From Aquihabitans sp. G128 (GTDB lineage: Bacteria > Actinomycetota > Acidimicrobiia > Acidimicrobiales > Iamiaceae): a stretch of 64,000 nt of DNA. The notes below the pieces were generated by a model. That model ran no database searches. It was not told the origin of the DNA and worked only from the letters and a program-made list of their open reading frames with translations. Below, one piece after another: positions 48,781 to 56,928 of this stretch (the first letter of the stretch is position 1; each line of letters opens with the position of its first letter). The stretch is taken from positions 992,001 to 1,056,000 of the forward strand of contig NZ_CP077604.1 in NCBI RefSeq assembly GCF_019048865.1. The letters are read 5' to 3'. The position numbers and the translations under genes are program-made.

Positions 48781-50460
48781 TCAGCCGCGGCGCTTGGCGG
48801 CCGGCGGGCGGGGCTTGCCGCTCCGGCGCTTCTTGGCCGGGCCGGCGGGGATGCCGGCGTCGACCAGCGACTCGCGCTTGGCCTTGCGGCGGGAGGCGCC
48901 GCTGGGCCGCACCTTGCCGGACCCGGCGAGGGCCCGATCGAAGGCCTCGCCGTCGGCCTGCTCGGTGCGGGCGGGGCGGTCGGCGCGCTCCTTGGCCTTC
49001 GCTGCGGCTCGCGCCTTGCGCTCCGCGCTCTCGGCCTCGCCGAAGCGGGCCTCGCGGCGCTCGGCCCGGTTGGGGCCGCCGCTCCGGGCCTTGTCGCTGT
49101 TCTTCGACGACCACGGCGAGGCCAGATCGGCGCCGTCGTCGGAGCGCTCGACGCGAGCCGGGCGCTCGCTGCGGGCGGGGCGGCCGGTGCTGCGTTCGGC
49201 GGCGGGCCGGTTCGACGGACGCGACGGCGACTCGGTGCGGAAGCGGGCGTCGGGGCGGCTGCGCCGGGCGTCGCCGTCGGCGCGGCGGCCACGCTGGTCG
49301 TTCGACTTGGGGTTGTGGCTCGACGCCGACTTGAAGGTGGCGTGGCCCTCGGGCAGCCGGGTCACGTCGGGCTCGCGCAGCTCGCCCTCGAGGCCGGCGA
49401 GCTTGCGCAGCTTGGCGGCGTCTCGCTTCTGGGCGATCGGGACCAGGGCCACCACGGTGCCGGTCTTGCCGGCGCGGCCGGTGCGGCCGGAACGGTGGAT
49501 GTAGTCCTTGTGGTCCGCCGGGATGTCGAAGTGCACCACGCACAGGACGCCCTCGACGTGGATGCCGCGGGCGGCGACGTCGGTGGCCACGAGGGCCTTG
49601 ACGGCCCCGCGGTGGAACTCGTTGAGCGCCCGCTCGCGCTGGCCCTGGCTGCGGCCGCCGTGGATCGGGGCGGCGGACACGCCGGCCTGGGCGAGTTGCT
49701 TGGCGATGCGGTCGGCGCCGTGCCGGGTGCGGGAGAAGACGATGGTGGGACCGGTGCGCTCGATGATCTCGGCGGTGAGCTGGGCCCGGCCCGGGCGCTC
49801 GCTGGCCCAGAAGTGGTGGACGACGTCGCCCGTCTCCTCGTCGGCGATCTCGTGGACGACCGGGTCCTTCTGGTACCCCTTCACGAGGGCGTCGATGGCG
49901 CCGTCGAGCGTGGCCGAGAACAGCAGCGTCTGGCGGTGCTCGTTGGCCATGTCGAGGATGCGGCGGACGTCGGGGAGGAACCCCATGTCGGCCATGCGGT
50001 CGGCCTCGTCGACCACCGCGAAGCGCACGTCACGGAGGTCGCAGGCGCCGCGCTCGATGACGTCGAGCAGGCGGCCGGGGCAGGCGACGACGATGTCGAC
50101 GCCGGCGCGGAGCTGCTTGATCTGGGGCTCGATGCCGGCCCCGCCGTAGACGGCGAGGACCCGGAGCTCGCCGCCGAGGGCCCGCAGCTCGTCGGCCACC
50201 TGGATGGCCAGCTCTCGGGTGGGGGTGAGCACGAGGCCCTTCGGGCGCTTCGGCGCCGCCCGGGGCACGCGGGCCACCATGGGGATGCCGAAGGCGATGG
50301 TCTTGCCGGACCCGGTGGGGGCCTTGCCGCACAGGTCCCGGCCGTAGAGGGCGTCGGGGATGGTGGCGGCCTGGATGGGAGAGGGGGTGTCGATGCCGCG
50401 CTTGGCGAGGCGGCGCGCGATCTCGGCGGGGACGCCGAGCGAGTCGAAGGTGACGGACAT
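48781..50460 (-). CDS. DEAD-box RNA helicase
   Basis: ATP-dependent RNA helicase of 559 residues. All motifs are visible: Q-motif PSPIQAATIP, Walker A APTGSGKT, PTRELA, VVDEADRM (DEAD), SAT in LLFSATLDG, ATDVAARGIHV and HRSGRTGRAG. After residue 370 a highly charged tail rich in Arg, Ser, Ala and Glu replaces a folded C-terminal domain, typical of actinobacterial RhlE-like helicases that work in ribosome assembly or RNA decay. GAGGAGCCACCTCC precedes the ATG. The 282-bp upstream gap may hold a long leader; no specific structure was recognised. Confidence 0.93.
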   Translation of the reverse strand: MSVTFDSLGVPAEIARRLAKRGIDTPSPIQAATIPDALYGRDLCGKAPTGSGKTIAFGIPMVARVPRAAPKRPKGLVLTPTRELAIQVADELRALGGELRVLAVYGGAGIEPQIKQLRAGVDIVVACPGRLLDVIERGACDLRDVRFAVVDEADRMADMGFLPDVRRILDMANEHRQTLLFSATLDGAIDALVKGYQKDPVVHEIADEETGDVVHHFWASERPGRAQLTAEIIERTGPTIVFSRTRHGADRIAKQLAQAGVSAAPIHGGRSQGQRERALNEFHRGAVKALVATDVAARGIHVEGVLCVVHFDIPADHKDYIHRSGRTGRAGKTGTVVALVPIAQKRDAAKLRKLAGLEGELREPDVTRLPEGHATFKSASSHNPKSNDQRGRRADGDARRSRPDARFRTESPSRPSNRPAAERSTGRPARSERPARVERSDDGADLASPWSSKNSDKARSGGPNRAERREARFGEAESAERKARAAAKAKERADRPARTEQADGEAFDRALAGSGKVRPSGASRRKAKRESLVDAGIPAGPAKKRRSGKPRPPAAKRRG

Positions 50461-50742
50461 GGAGGTGGCTCCTCAGCGCCCCGGGGGGGCGCGGATCTCG
50501 AGTTGGGGGTGCAGGGGCGGGGCCTCGACTCGGGGTCGAGGTCGACAGCCATCTCCCGCTCCTGTCGACCCCAGGGGCCGACGGGCCCACGCTGGGCCTC
50601 GGGTTCGCCTTGCGGCGTCCCCTCTCGAGATCGCTGTCCGATCGGGCCGGCGGACCGGCCCTGATCGACCCGGCGACCCTAGCAGGGCGAACGCCCGTTC
50701 CGGCAACTCCTGCAAGCAGGCCAGCTCAGCGGCCTGCGATGC

Positions 50743-50967
50743 TCACCCGGCGTCGACGTCGGGGTGGTCGAGGAACCAGCCGTCGAGCGCCCGGTTCCAG
50801 CGCACCACCTGGTCGGCGGTGAGGCTGTGGGCGTTCTCCTCGGTGTACACGAACCCGCACGTGCGCACGGCGTGGACGTAGGCCGGGTGGACGCCGGCCC
50901 GCTCCATCGCGTCGGTGAGGGTGCGGGAGACGTCGGCGGGCCCGGTCTTCGGCTCGTCGTCGATCAT
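50743..50967 (-). CDS. small protein of unknown function
   Basis: Soluble protein of 74 residues, mostly helical: TLTDAMERAGVHPAYVHAV, TCGFVYTEENAHSL and WNRALDGWFLDHPD. I do not recognise it. It is probably real because a TAGCCT hexamer ends exactly 7 nt before its ATG, matching the leaderless start pattern of this genome, and codon use is like its neighbours. It lies divergent from the adaA-alkA gene with about 130 bp between. Confidence 0.65.
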   Translation of the reverse strand: MIDDEPKTGPADVSRTLTDAMERAGVHPAYVHAVRTCGFVYTEENAHSLTADQVVRWNRALDGWFLDHPDVDAG

Positions 50968-50974
50968 GGGCGCC

Positions 50975-50980
50975 AGGCTA
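50975..50980 (-). promoter_or_regulatory. -10 hexamer TAGCCT, leaderless promoter
   Basis: The hexamer ends 7 nt before the ATG at 50967 on the minus strand. Confidence 0.5.
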
Positions 50981-51100
50981 CGCCTGCGGTCCGCCGACGA
51001 CGGGGACCTCGGGTCGTCGGGGCCGAGAGCCCTTGCCCGGGACGGCGTGCGTGTCCGATGCCCGCCAGTCGCGTGGCCGGCCAGAGGGCAGGATGGCCCC

Positions 51101-52606
51101 GTGATCGACGACGAGGAGCGCTGCTACCGGGCGGTGCAGGCCAAGGACGCCCGCTTCGACGGCTGGTTCTTCGTCGCCGTCACCTCCACCGGGATCTTCT
51201 GCCGGCCCAGCTGCCCGGCCACCACCCCACGGCGGTCGAACGTCCGCTTCTTCCGCACCGGGGCCGCCGCCCAGCAGGGCGGGTTCCGCGCCTGTCGGCG
51301 CTGCCGACCGGACACCGCCCCGGGCTCGCCGGAGTGGGACCAGCGAGCCGACCTGGCCGGCCGGGCCATGCGCCTGGTCAACGACGGCATGGTCGACCGG
51401 GTGGGGGTGGCCGGCCTGGCCAGCCGGCTGGCGGTGAGCGAGCGCCACCTGCACCGGGTGCTCGTCGCCGAGCTCGGCGCCGGACCGCTGGCGCTGGCCC
51501 GGGCCCGTCGGGCCCAGACGGCTCGCCTGCTCGTCGAGACCACGGCGCTGCCGTTCGCCGAGGTGGCCTTCGCCGCCGGCTTCGCCAGCATCCGCCAGTT
51601 CAACGACACCGTCCGGGAGGTGTTCGGCACCACCCCCACGATCCTGCGGGCCGACCGGCGCACGGCGATCCTCCGCGGCCGCGCGGGCGTGCCGGACCCC
51701 GGAGGATCGGGCTCCCCGGCGTCGCCGTCGGGGGCCGCCACGCCGATCCGGCTGCGCCTGGCCACCCGGACGCCGTTCGCCGGTCCCGAGGTGCTCGGGT
51801 TCCTGGCGCTGCGGGCCGTGCCCGGCGTCGAGGTGGCCGAGGCCGACGGCACCTACCGCCGGGTGCTCGACCTGCCCCACGGCCCGGCGACGGTGGCCCT
51901 CTCCCCCGCCCCCGACCACGTCGACGCCCGGCTGGTGCTCACCGACCTGCGCGACCTCGGGCCGGCGGTCGAGCGGTGCCGGCGCCTGCTCGACCTCGAC
52001 GCCGACCCCGAGGCCATCGACGCGCTCCTCGGTGCCGACCCCTGGCTCGGGGGCCTGGTGGCCAGGGTGCCCGGCCGCCGCAGCCCTGGCGCCGTCGACG
52101 GCGCCGAGCTGCTGGTGCGGGCCATCCTCGGCCAGCAGGTGTCGGTCCCGGGCGCCCGCACGGTGGCCGGGCGGTTGGCGGCGTCGCTCGGTCGACCGCT
52201 CCCGGGTGACCTGGCGGACGCAAGCCTCACCCACCGCTTCCCCACCGCCGAGGCCATCGCCGCCATCGACCCCGCCGACCTCCCGATGCCGCGCGCTCGG
52301 GGCCGAGCGCTCGCCGCCGCCCTGGGGCGCGTGGCCGACGGTGCACTGGTCCTCGATCCCGGCTCGGACCGGGCCGAGGTGGAGGGCGGGCTGCTCTCGG
52401 TGCCCGGCATCGGTCCGTGGACGGCGGCCTACGTCGCCCTCCGGGCCCTCGGCGACCCCGACGTGTTCCTCCCCACCGACCTCGCCGTGCTGCGCGGCCT
52501 CGCCAACGTCGGCGGGCCGACCACCGCTCGGGCCGCCACCGAGGTGGCCCGTCGGTGGCGGCCGTGGCGCAGCTACGCGCTGCACCACCTGTGGCCGGCG
52601 TCCTGA
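51101..52606 (+). CDS. alkA: AdaA-AlkA fusion: alkylation-repair regulator and DNA glycosylase
   Basis: Three-part protein of 501 residues, same layout as mycobacterial AlkA. Residues 1-75 are the Ada N-terminal zinc domain with FCRPSC and CRRC cysteines; one Cys takes the methyl group from DNA phosphotriesters. Residues 85-190 are an AraC-type helix-turn-helix that then activates repair genes. Residues 215-501 are 3-methyladenine-DNA glycosylase II with the helix-hairpin-helix (LLSVPGIGPWTAAYV) and the catalytic Asp in LPTDLAVLRG. The O6-methylguanine transferase domain is absent. GTG at 51101 is chosen because the Ada domain begins at once. A self-methylated form probably activates its own gene. 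Confidence 0.93.
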   Translation: MIDDEERCYRAVQAKDARFDGWFFVAVTSTGIFCRPSCPATTPRRSNVRFFRTGAAAQQGGFRACRRCRPDTAPGSPEWDQRADLAGRAMRLVNDGMVDRVGVAGLASRLAVSERHLHRVLVAELGAGPLALARARRAQTARLLVETTALPFAEVAFAAGFASIRQFNDTVREVFGTTPTILRADRRTAILRGRAGVPDPGGSGSPASPSGAATPIRLRLATRTPFAGPEVLGFLALRAVPGVEVAEADGTYRRVLDLPHGPATVALSPAPDHVDARLVLTDLRDLGPAVERCRRLLDLDADPEAIDALLGADPWLGGLVARVPGRRSPGAVDGAELLVRAILGQQVSVPGARTVAGRLAASLGRPLPGDLADASLTHRFPTAEAIAAIDPADLPMPRARGRALAAALGRVADGALVLDPGSDRAEVEGGLLSVPGIGPWTAAYVALRALGDPDVFLPTDLAVLRGLANVGGPTTARAATEVARRWRPWRSYALHHLWPAS

Positions 52607-52629
52607 CCCTTCCGACCGTCCGGCCCGGT

Positions 52630-52648
52630 TTCTGACGGTGTGTCAGAA
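52630..52648. promoter_or_regulatory. 19-bp palindromic operator (TTCTGAC-n5-GTCAGAA)
   Basis: Perfect 7-bp arms with a 5-nt spacer, 50 bp upstream of the GTG at 52699 and just after the adaA-alkA stop. Size and symmetry fit a TetR-type regulator site controlling the SnoaL-like gene and perhaps menB. Confidence 0.6.
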
Positions 52649-52698
52649 TCGCCCGGCAGGCCGGCACAGGGGCGGCCGCCGACACCCAGGGGATCCAC

Positions 52699-53172
52699 GT
52701 GGACGCCAACGACCTCGTCACCTACCGCGAGCTCGAGGAGCTCAAGTACCGGTACTTCCGGGCCCTCGACCACAAGGACTGGGACCTGTTCGAGTCGGTC
52801 TTCACCGACGACGCCACCGCGTCCTACGGCGGCCGGGTGTCGTTCACCGGCCCGGCCGACATCGTCGCCTACATGCGCGAGAACCTGGGCCCGACGATGA
52901 TCACGCTCCACCAGGTCCACCACCCGGAGCTCACCGTGGACGGGGACGAGGCCACCGGCACGTGGTCGCTCCAGGACCGGGTGATCATGACCGAGTACCG
53001 GTTCCTGCTCGACGGCATGTCCACCTACGAGGACCGCTACCGCCGCGGCGAGGACGGCACGTGGCGCATCTCCCACACCGGCTACGAGCGGGTCTTCGAG
53101 CACATGGTCAGCTTCGACGACGTCCCCAGCTTCAACCTCACCTACAACAAGTGGGCCCCGCCCGGCGCCTGA
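52699..53172 (+). CDS. SnoaL/NTF2-like protein
   Basis: Small alpha+beta-barrel protein of 157 residues of the SnoaL-like NTF2 superfamily: ELEELKYRYFRALDHKDWDL is the N-terminal helix pair, FTDDATASYGG and TLHQVHHPELTVDGDEATGT are the typical strands with an acid/base His-Asp pair. Members act as isomerases, hydratases or dehydratase-like subunits in steroid and polyketide metabolism. No substrate can be named. The palindrome upstream suggests tight regulation. menB follows 81 bp downstream but has its own ribosome-binding site. Confidence 0.83.
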   Translation: MDANDLVTYRELEELKYRYFRALDHKDWDLFESVFTDDATASYGGRVSFTGPADIVAYMRENLGPTMITLHQVHHPELTVDGDEATGTWSLQDRVIMTEYRFLLDGMSTYEDRYRRGEDGTWRISHTGYERVFEHMVSFDDVPSFNLTYNKWAPPGA

Positions 53173-53253
53173 GGCCGGTGGATCCCCGCCGGCCCCGAGG
53201 GGTGGGCTAGACCGGTCGGCGCCCTCGCCGACCCCACCCTGACGGAGCGACCC

Positions 53254-54156
53254 ATGGTCTCGGAGCTGTTCGACCCCACCGCGTGGAAGGCCGTGCCCGG
53301 GTTCGAGGACCTGGTCGACATCACCTACCACCGGGCGGTCGACGTCGGCGTGGTGCGGATCGCGTTCGACCGGCCCGAGATCCGCAACGCGTTCCGCCCG
53401 GGCACCGTCGACGAGCTCTACCGCTGCCTCGACCACGCCCGCATGAGCTCCGACGTGGGCTGCGTGCTGCTGACCGGCAACGGCCCCTCCCCCCGCGACG
53501 GCGGCTGGGCGTTCTGCTCCGGCGGCGACCAGCGCATCCGAGGCAAGGACGGCTACCGCTACGCCGAGGGCGACACCGCCGAGACCATCGACCCGGCGCG
53601 CTCGGGTCGGCTGCACATCCTCGAGGTGCAGCGCCTCATCCGCACCATGCCGAAGATCGTGATCTGCCTGGTGCCGGGGTGGGCCGCCGGCGGGGGCCAC
53701 AGCCTCCACGTGGTCTGCGACCTCACCCTGGCCAGCCGCGAGCACGCCGCCTTCCGCCAGACCGATGCCGACGTCGCCAGCTTCGACGGCGGCTTCGGCT
53801 CGGCGTACCTGGCCCGCCAGGTCGGGCAGAAGTTCGCCCGGGAGATCTTCTTCCTCGGCGACACCTACACCGCCGAGGACGCCCACCGGATGGGCATGGT
53901 GAACCGGGTGGTCGACCACGCCGACCTCGAGGCCGAGGGCCTCGAGTGGGGTCGCAAGATCCTCGGCAAGTCCCCCACCGCCCAGCGCATGCTCAAGTTC
54001 AGCTTCAACCTGATCGACGACGGCCTGGTGGGCCAGCAGGTGTTCGCCGGCGAGGCCACCCGGCTCGCCTACGGCACCGACGAGGCCGCCGAGGGCCGCG
54101 ACTCGTTCCTCGAGAAGCGCGACCCCGACTGGTCCCCGTACCCCTGGCAGTTCTGA
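53254..54156 (+). CDS. menB: 1,4-dihydroxy-2-naphthoyl-CoA synthase
   Basis: Crotonase-fold enzyme of 300 residues in menaquinone biosynthesis that closes the naphthoquinone ring of O-succinylbenzoyl-CoA. It matches mycobacterial MenB nearly motif for motif: WAFCSGGDQRIRGKDGY, GWAAGGGHSLHVVCDLTLAS (oxyanion glycines), the active-site loop TDADVASFDGGFGSAYLA, and the C-terminal RDPDWSPYPWQF. Length agrees with actinobacterial MenB. The other men genes are not in this window. GGAG lies 7 nt before the ATG. It ends 4 bp before the stop of the convergent PAS-EAL gene. Confidence 0.95.
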   Translation: MVSELFDPTAWKAVPGFEDLVDITYHRAVDVGVVRIAFDRPEIRNAFRPGTVDELYRCLDHARMSSDVGCVLLTGNGPSPRDGGWAFCSGGDQRIRGKDGYRYAEGDTAETIDPARSGRLHILEVQRLIRTMPKIVICLVPGWAAGGGHSLHVVCDLTLASREHAAFRQTDADVASFDGGFGSAYLARQVGQKFAREIFFLGDTYTAEDAHRMGMVNRVVDHADLEAEGLEWGRKILGKSPTAQRMLKFSFNLIDDGLVGQQVFAGEATRLAYGTDEAAEGRDSFLEKRDPDWSPYPWQF

Positions 54157-54160
54157 GCGC

Positions 54161-55843
54161 TCAGAGCCCGGGCTCGGGCACCGCCCGGCCGAACAGGTAG
54201 CCCTGCCCGAGGGGGCAGCCGAGGTCGGCCAGGGTCATGGCCTGCCGCTCGGACTCGACGCCCTCGGCGATGACCTGGAGGCCGAGCCCCTCGGCCAGGC
54301 CCAGCACCGCGTCGACGATGGCCGCCGACTGCGGGTCGTCGTCGACGCCGGCCACGAACGTGCGGTCGAGCTTCAGCCCCGACACCGGCAGGTGGCGGAC
54401 GTAGGTCAGCGACGAGAAGCCGGTGCCGAAGTCGTCGAGCCAGATGGGGCAGCCCAGCGCCCGCAGGCGCCCGACCTCCGCCCGGCCGGTGCCGTCGGGC
54501 AGCAGCTCGGTGCTCTCGGTGACCTCGATGTGCACGGCCGACGCCGGCAGGGAGGCCCGCTCGAGCGCCTCGGCCACCACGCCGGTGAGCTCGTCGTGGA
54601 TGAGCTGGGAGCCGGCGACGTTGATGCCCACCCAGGTGCGGTCGCCGAGGGCCCACCGCACGCCGGTGCGCCGGATGGACTCCTCGAGCACCCAGCGGCC
54701 GATGGGCATGATCAGCTCGGTCTCCTCGGCGCGGCCGAGGAAGAGCGACGGCGCCAGCAGCCCTCGCTCGGGGTGGTCGATGCGCAGGAGCGACTCGTGG
54801 CCCACGATCCGCCGGGTGCGGAGGTCGACGATCGGCTGGTAGTGCACGGTCAGCCAGCCGGCATCGAGGGCGTCCTGGATGAGCTGGTCGGTCTCCTGGC
54901 GCCGGAGCCGACCGCCGAGGCCGTCGTGGAGGTTGTGGCGCTCGACCAGCTCGGTGCGGCGCCGTTCGACGGTGACGTCCTGCACCTGCACCAGCCACCC
55001 GGGCTCGGCGCCGGGGGTGAGGTCCGGCTCCGGCTCGAGGTCGAGCGGCGAGAGGGTCAGCCGACCCCACCGCACCGCCCCCTCCGGGGTCCGGAACCGC
55101 AGGTCGAGCGGTCGGGTGACCCGTCCGCCCCATCCGGTGTTGGCCATCTGGGCCACCAGCGGCCGGTCGGGCTCGTGGACCCAGCGGCGCCAGTCGGTGC
55201 CTTCCAGTTCGGCCGGCGCTCGCCCCAGCAGGGCGGCCATGGACCGGTTGACCAGCACGGCGCGGTGGTCGAGGTCGACCACTGCGGTGGCCGCCGGGGA
55301 GCTGGCCAGCGCGGAGCGGAACCGGCGCTCGCTGAAGCGGAGCTGGTTGCGGGCCTCGACGCGGCTGGTCACGTCGCGGATGGAGCTCTGGACCTCGACG
55401 ATCTCGCCCGTGTCGGGGTCGAAGATCGGCCGGCTCATGGTCTCGGTCCAGATCCAGGTGCCGTTGGCGCCGCGCGAGCGGCACACGAAGCAGGTGGGGG
55501 CGGCGTGGCCGGTCCCGAGCCCGTCGGCCATCGCCTGCTGGGTCCGCGCCCGGTCGTCCGGGTGGACCAGGTCGATCACCGAGGTGTCGATCAGGTCCCT
55601 GGCGTCGTAGCCCAGCACCGCGGCCACCGACGGCGAGACGTAGGTGATGCGCCCCATGACGTTGGCCCGGATGACCAGGTCGGTGGCGTTGGTGGCGAGC
55701 AGCCGGTAGCGGCGCTCGGATTCCGCGAGCGCTTCCTCGGTGAGGTACAGCTCGCGCTGCAGGTCTGCGTCGTTCGTGGGTTCTGCTGAGGAGGCGATGG
55801 CCAACCCGCCCGGTTCGTCCATGGTCCAGAGGTTGTTCGCCAC
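54161..55843 (-). CDS. PAS-PAS-EAL cyclic-di-GMP phosphodiesterase
   Basis: Cytoplasmic signalling protein of 560 residues without membrane helices. A PAS domain (about residues 40-160, RITYVSPSVAAVLGYDA; PAC motif VEVQSSIRDVT) is followed by a second PAS (about 165-295) and an EAL domain (about 330-555). There is no GGDEF domain. The EAL signature is ESL (GHESLLRI), keeping the metal-binding Glu; EVTES, DDFGTGFSSL and AEGVESERQ are intact, so it is probably an active phosphodiesterase. The PAS domains should sense a small ligand, light or redox state, which cannot be told. Confidence 0.9.
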   Translation of the reverse strand: MANNLWTMDEPGGLAIASSAEPTNDADLQRELYLTEEALAESERRYRLLATNATDLVIRANVMGRITYVSPSVAAVLGYDARDLIDTSVIDLVHPDDRARTQQAMADGLGTGHAAPTCFVCRSRGANGTWIWTETMSRPIFDPDTGEIVEVQSSIRDVTSRVEARNQLRFSERRFRSALASSPAATAVVDLDHRAVLVNRSMAALLGRAPAELEGTDWRRWVHEPDRPLVAQMANTGWGGRVTRPLDLRFRTPEGAVRWGRLTLSPLDLEPEPDLTPGAEPGWLVQVQDVTVERRRTELVERHNLHDGLGGRLRRQETDQLIQDALDAGWLTVHYQPIVDLRTRRIVGHESLLRIDHPERGLLAPSLFLGRAEETELIMPIGRWVLEESIRRTGVRWALGDRTWVGINVAGSQLIHDELTGVVAEALERASLPASAVHIEVTESTELLPDGTGRAEVGRLRALGCPIWLDDFGTGFSSLTYVRHLPVSGLKLDRTFVAGVDDDPQSAAIVDAVLGLAEGLGLQVIAEGVESERQAMTLADLGCPLGQGYLFGRAVPEPGL

Positions 55844-55883
55844 GTTACGTGCTTTTCCTGCTGCTGACCGTGATCTTCCGGTC

Positions 55884-56783
55884 TCAGGGGTTGGCGGAAA
55901 CGGGCGACAAGGTGGCGAAGCCGGCCGTGAACTCCGTGATGTCGCCCGCGGCCTCGTCCGCCGGGTCCGTCCCGCTGCAGTCCTGGGTGCCCTTCAGGGC
56001 GTCGCCGGCCTTGCCGTCCAGGTCGGTCTCGGTCTCCACCAGGTCGCGGACCTCGCCCGTGGCGCACGACGGGACGTTGAGGTTGGTGACCGCCGCCGGC
56101 TCGTCGCCGGCCTCGATGGCCTCGCGGTGCTGCTTGACCCAGTCGAGGACGAACGGCACCGCCGCGTCGTAGTCGACGGGCTGGCCCAGCCCGGAGCTGG
56201 TGGCCAGGGCGGGCACGCCGCGGGCGACCGCGGCCCGGGCCGCGCCGACCGTGCCCGAGGCGTTCACGAGCGGGCCGAGGTTCTGGCCCTCGTTGATGCC
56301 GGTGATGACCAGGTCGGGGTCGAGGCCGAGGTCGTCGTAGGCCGCCCGGATGGTGTCGGCGGGGAACCCGTCCACGGCCTTGGCGGCGAACCCGCTCTTC
56401 AGCTCGACGTCGGACACCGCGAGGGTGCCCTCCGTGGTCTTGCCGCCGGTGCCGCTGCGCTGGTCGAGCGGGGCGACGACGGTGACCTCGACGTCGTCGA
56501 GCGTCTGGAGCCCGTCGACCAGCGTCGAGATGCCCTCGGCGGAGTAGCCGTCGTCGTTGCTCACCAGGATCTTCAGCGGCTCGGACGCCGGAGCGGCGGT
56601 GGTGGTGGTGCTGTCGGTGGGACCGGCGGCCGTGGTGGTCGATCCGGCGGGCGCCGCTTCGGTGGTGGTCGCGGCCTTGGCGTCGCTCCCGTCGGAGCTG
56701 CACGCCCCGAGCAGGAGCAGGGCGGCCGCCGCGAACGGGGCGAGGGCACGGGTGGCCGGGCGGTGGTGGTGCAGGACGGTCAT
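55884..56783 (-). CDS. SurE-like phosphatase as a secreted lipoprotein
   Basis: Protein of 299 residues with an N-terminal lipobox (ALLLLGAC, Cys about residue 28), a Thr/Ala/Ser-rich linker to about residue 68, and a SurE domain. SurE motifs are kept: ILVSNDDGYSAEG (metal-binding Asp pair), APLDQRSGTGGK, GINEGQNLG (metal-binding Asn) and SGTVGAARAA. Classic SurE is a cytoplasmic 5'/3'-nucleotidase; here the signal implies an enzyme anchored outside the membrane, perhaps releasing phosphate from nucleotides. GGAGGCTCCCCG precedes the ATG. Extra Cys residues near the C-terminus (SCATG, DCSG) could form a disulfide. Confidence 0.88.
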   Translation of the reverse strand: MTVLHHHRPATRALAPFAAAALLLLGACSSDGSDAKAATTTEAAPAGSTTTAAGPTDSTTTTAAPASEPLKILVSNDDGYSAEGISTLVDGLQTLDDVEVTVVAPLDQRSGTGGKTTEGTLAVSDVELKSGFAAKAVDGFPADTIRAAYDDLGLDPDLVITGINEGQNLGPLVNASGTVGAARAAVARGVPALATSSGLGQPVDYDAAVPFVLDWVKQHREAIEAGDEPAAVTNLNVPSCATGEVRDLVETETDLDGKAGDALKGTQDCSGTDPADEAAGDITEFTAGFATLSPVSANP

Positions 56784-56928
56784 CGGGGAGCCTCCGGGAG
56801 GTGGGTCGGGTGGGCGACGGAGCGGGGGCGTCGCGGTGTCGGTTGGAGTGGGTGGACGAGGCGCGCGGACGCCGGAGCGCAGCGCCTGAGGCCGAGCCGG
56901 GCTCGCCGGGCCCGGGCGGGCCGGATGG

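Noticed and set aside
50473..50715. 80-residue minus-strand open frame upstream of the helicase
   Set aside because: Arg/Pro/Gly-rich composition, no start signal of either type and no recognisable features; left as non-coding leader region.
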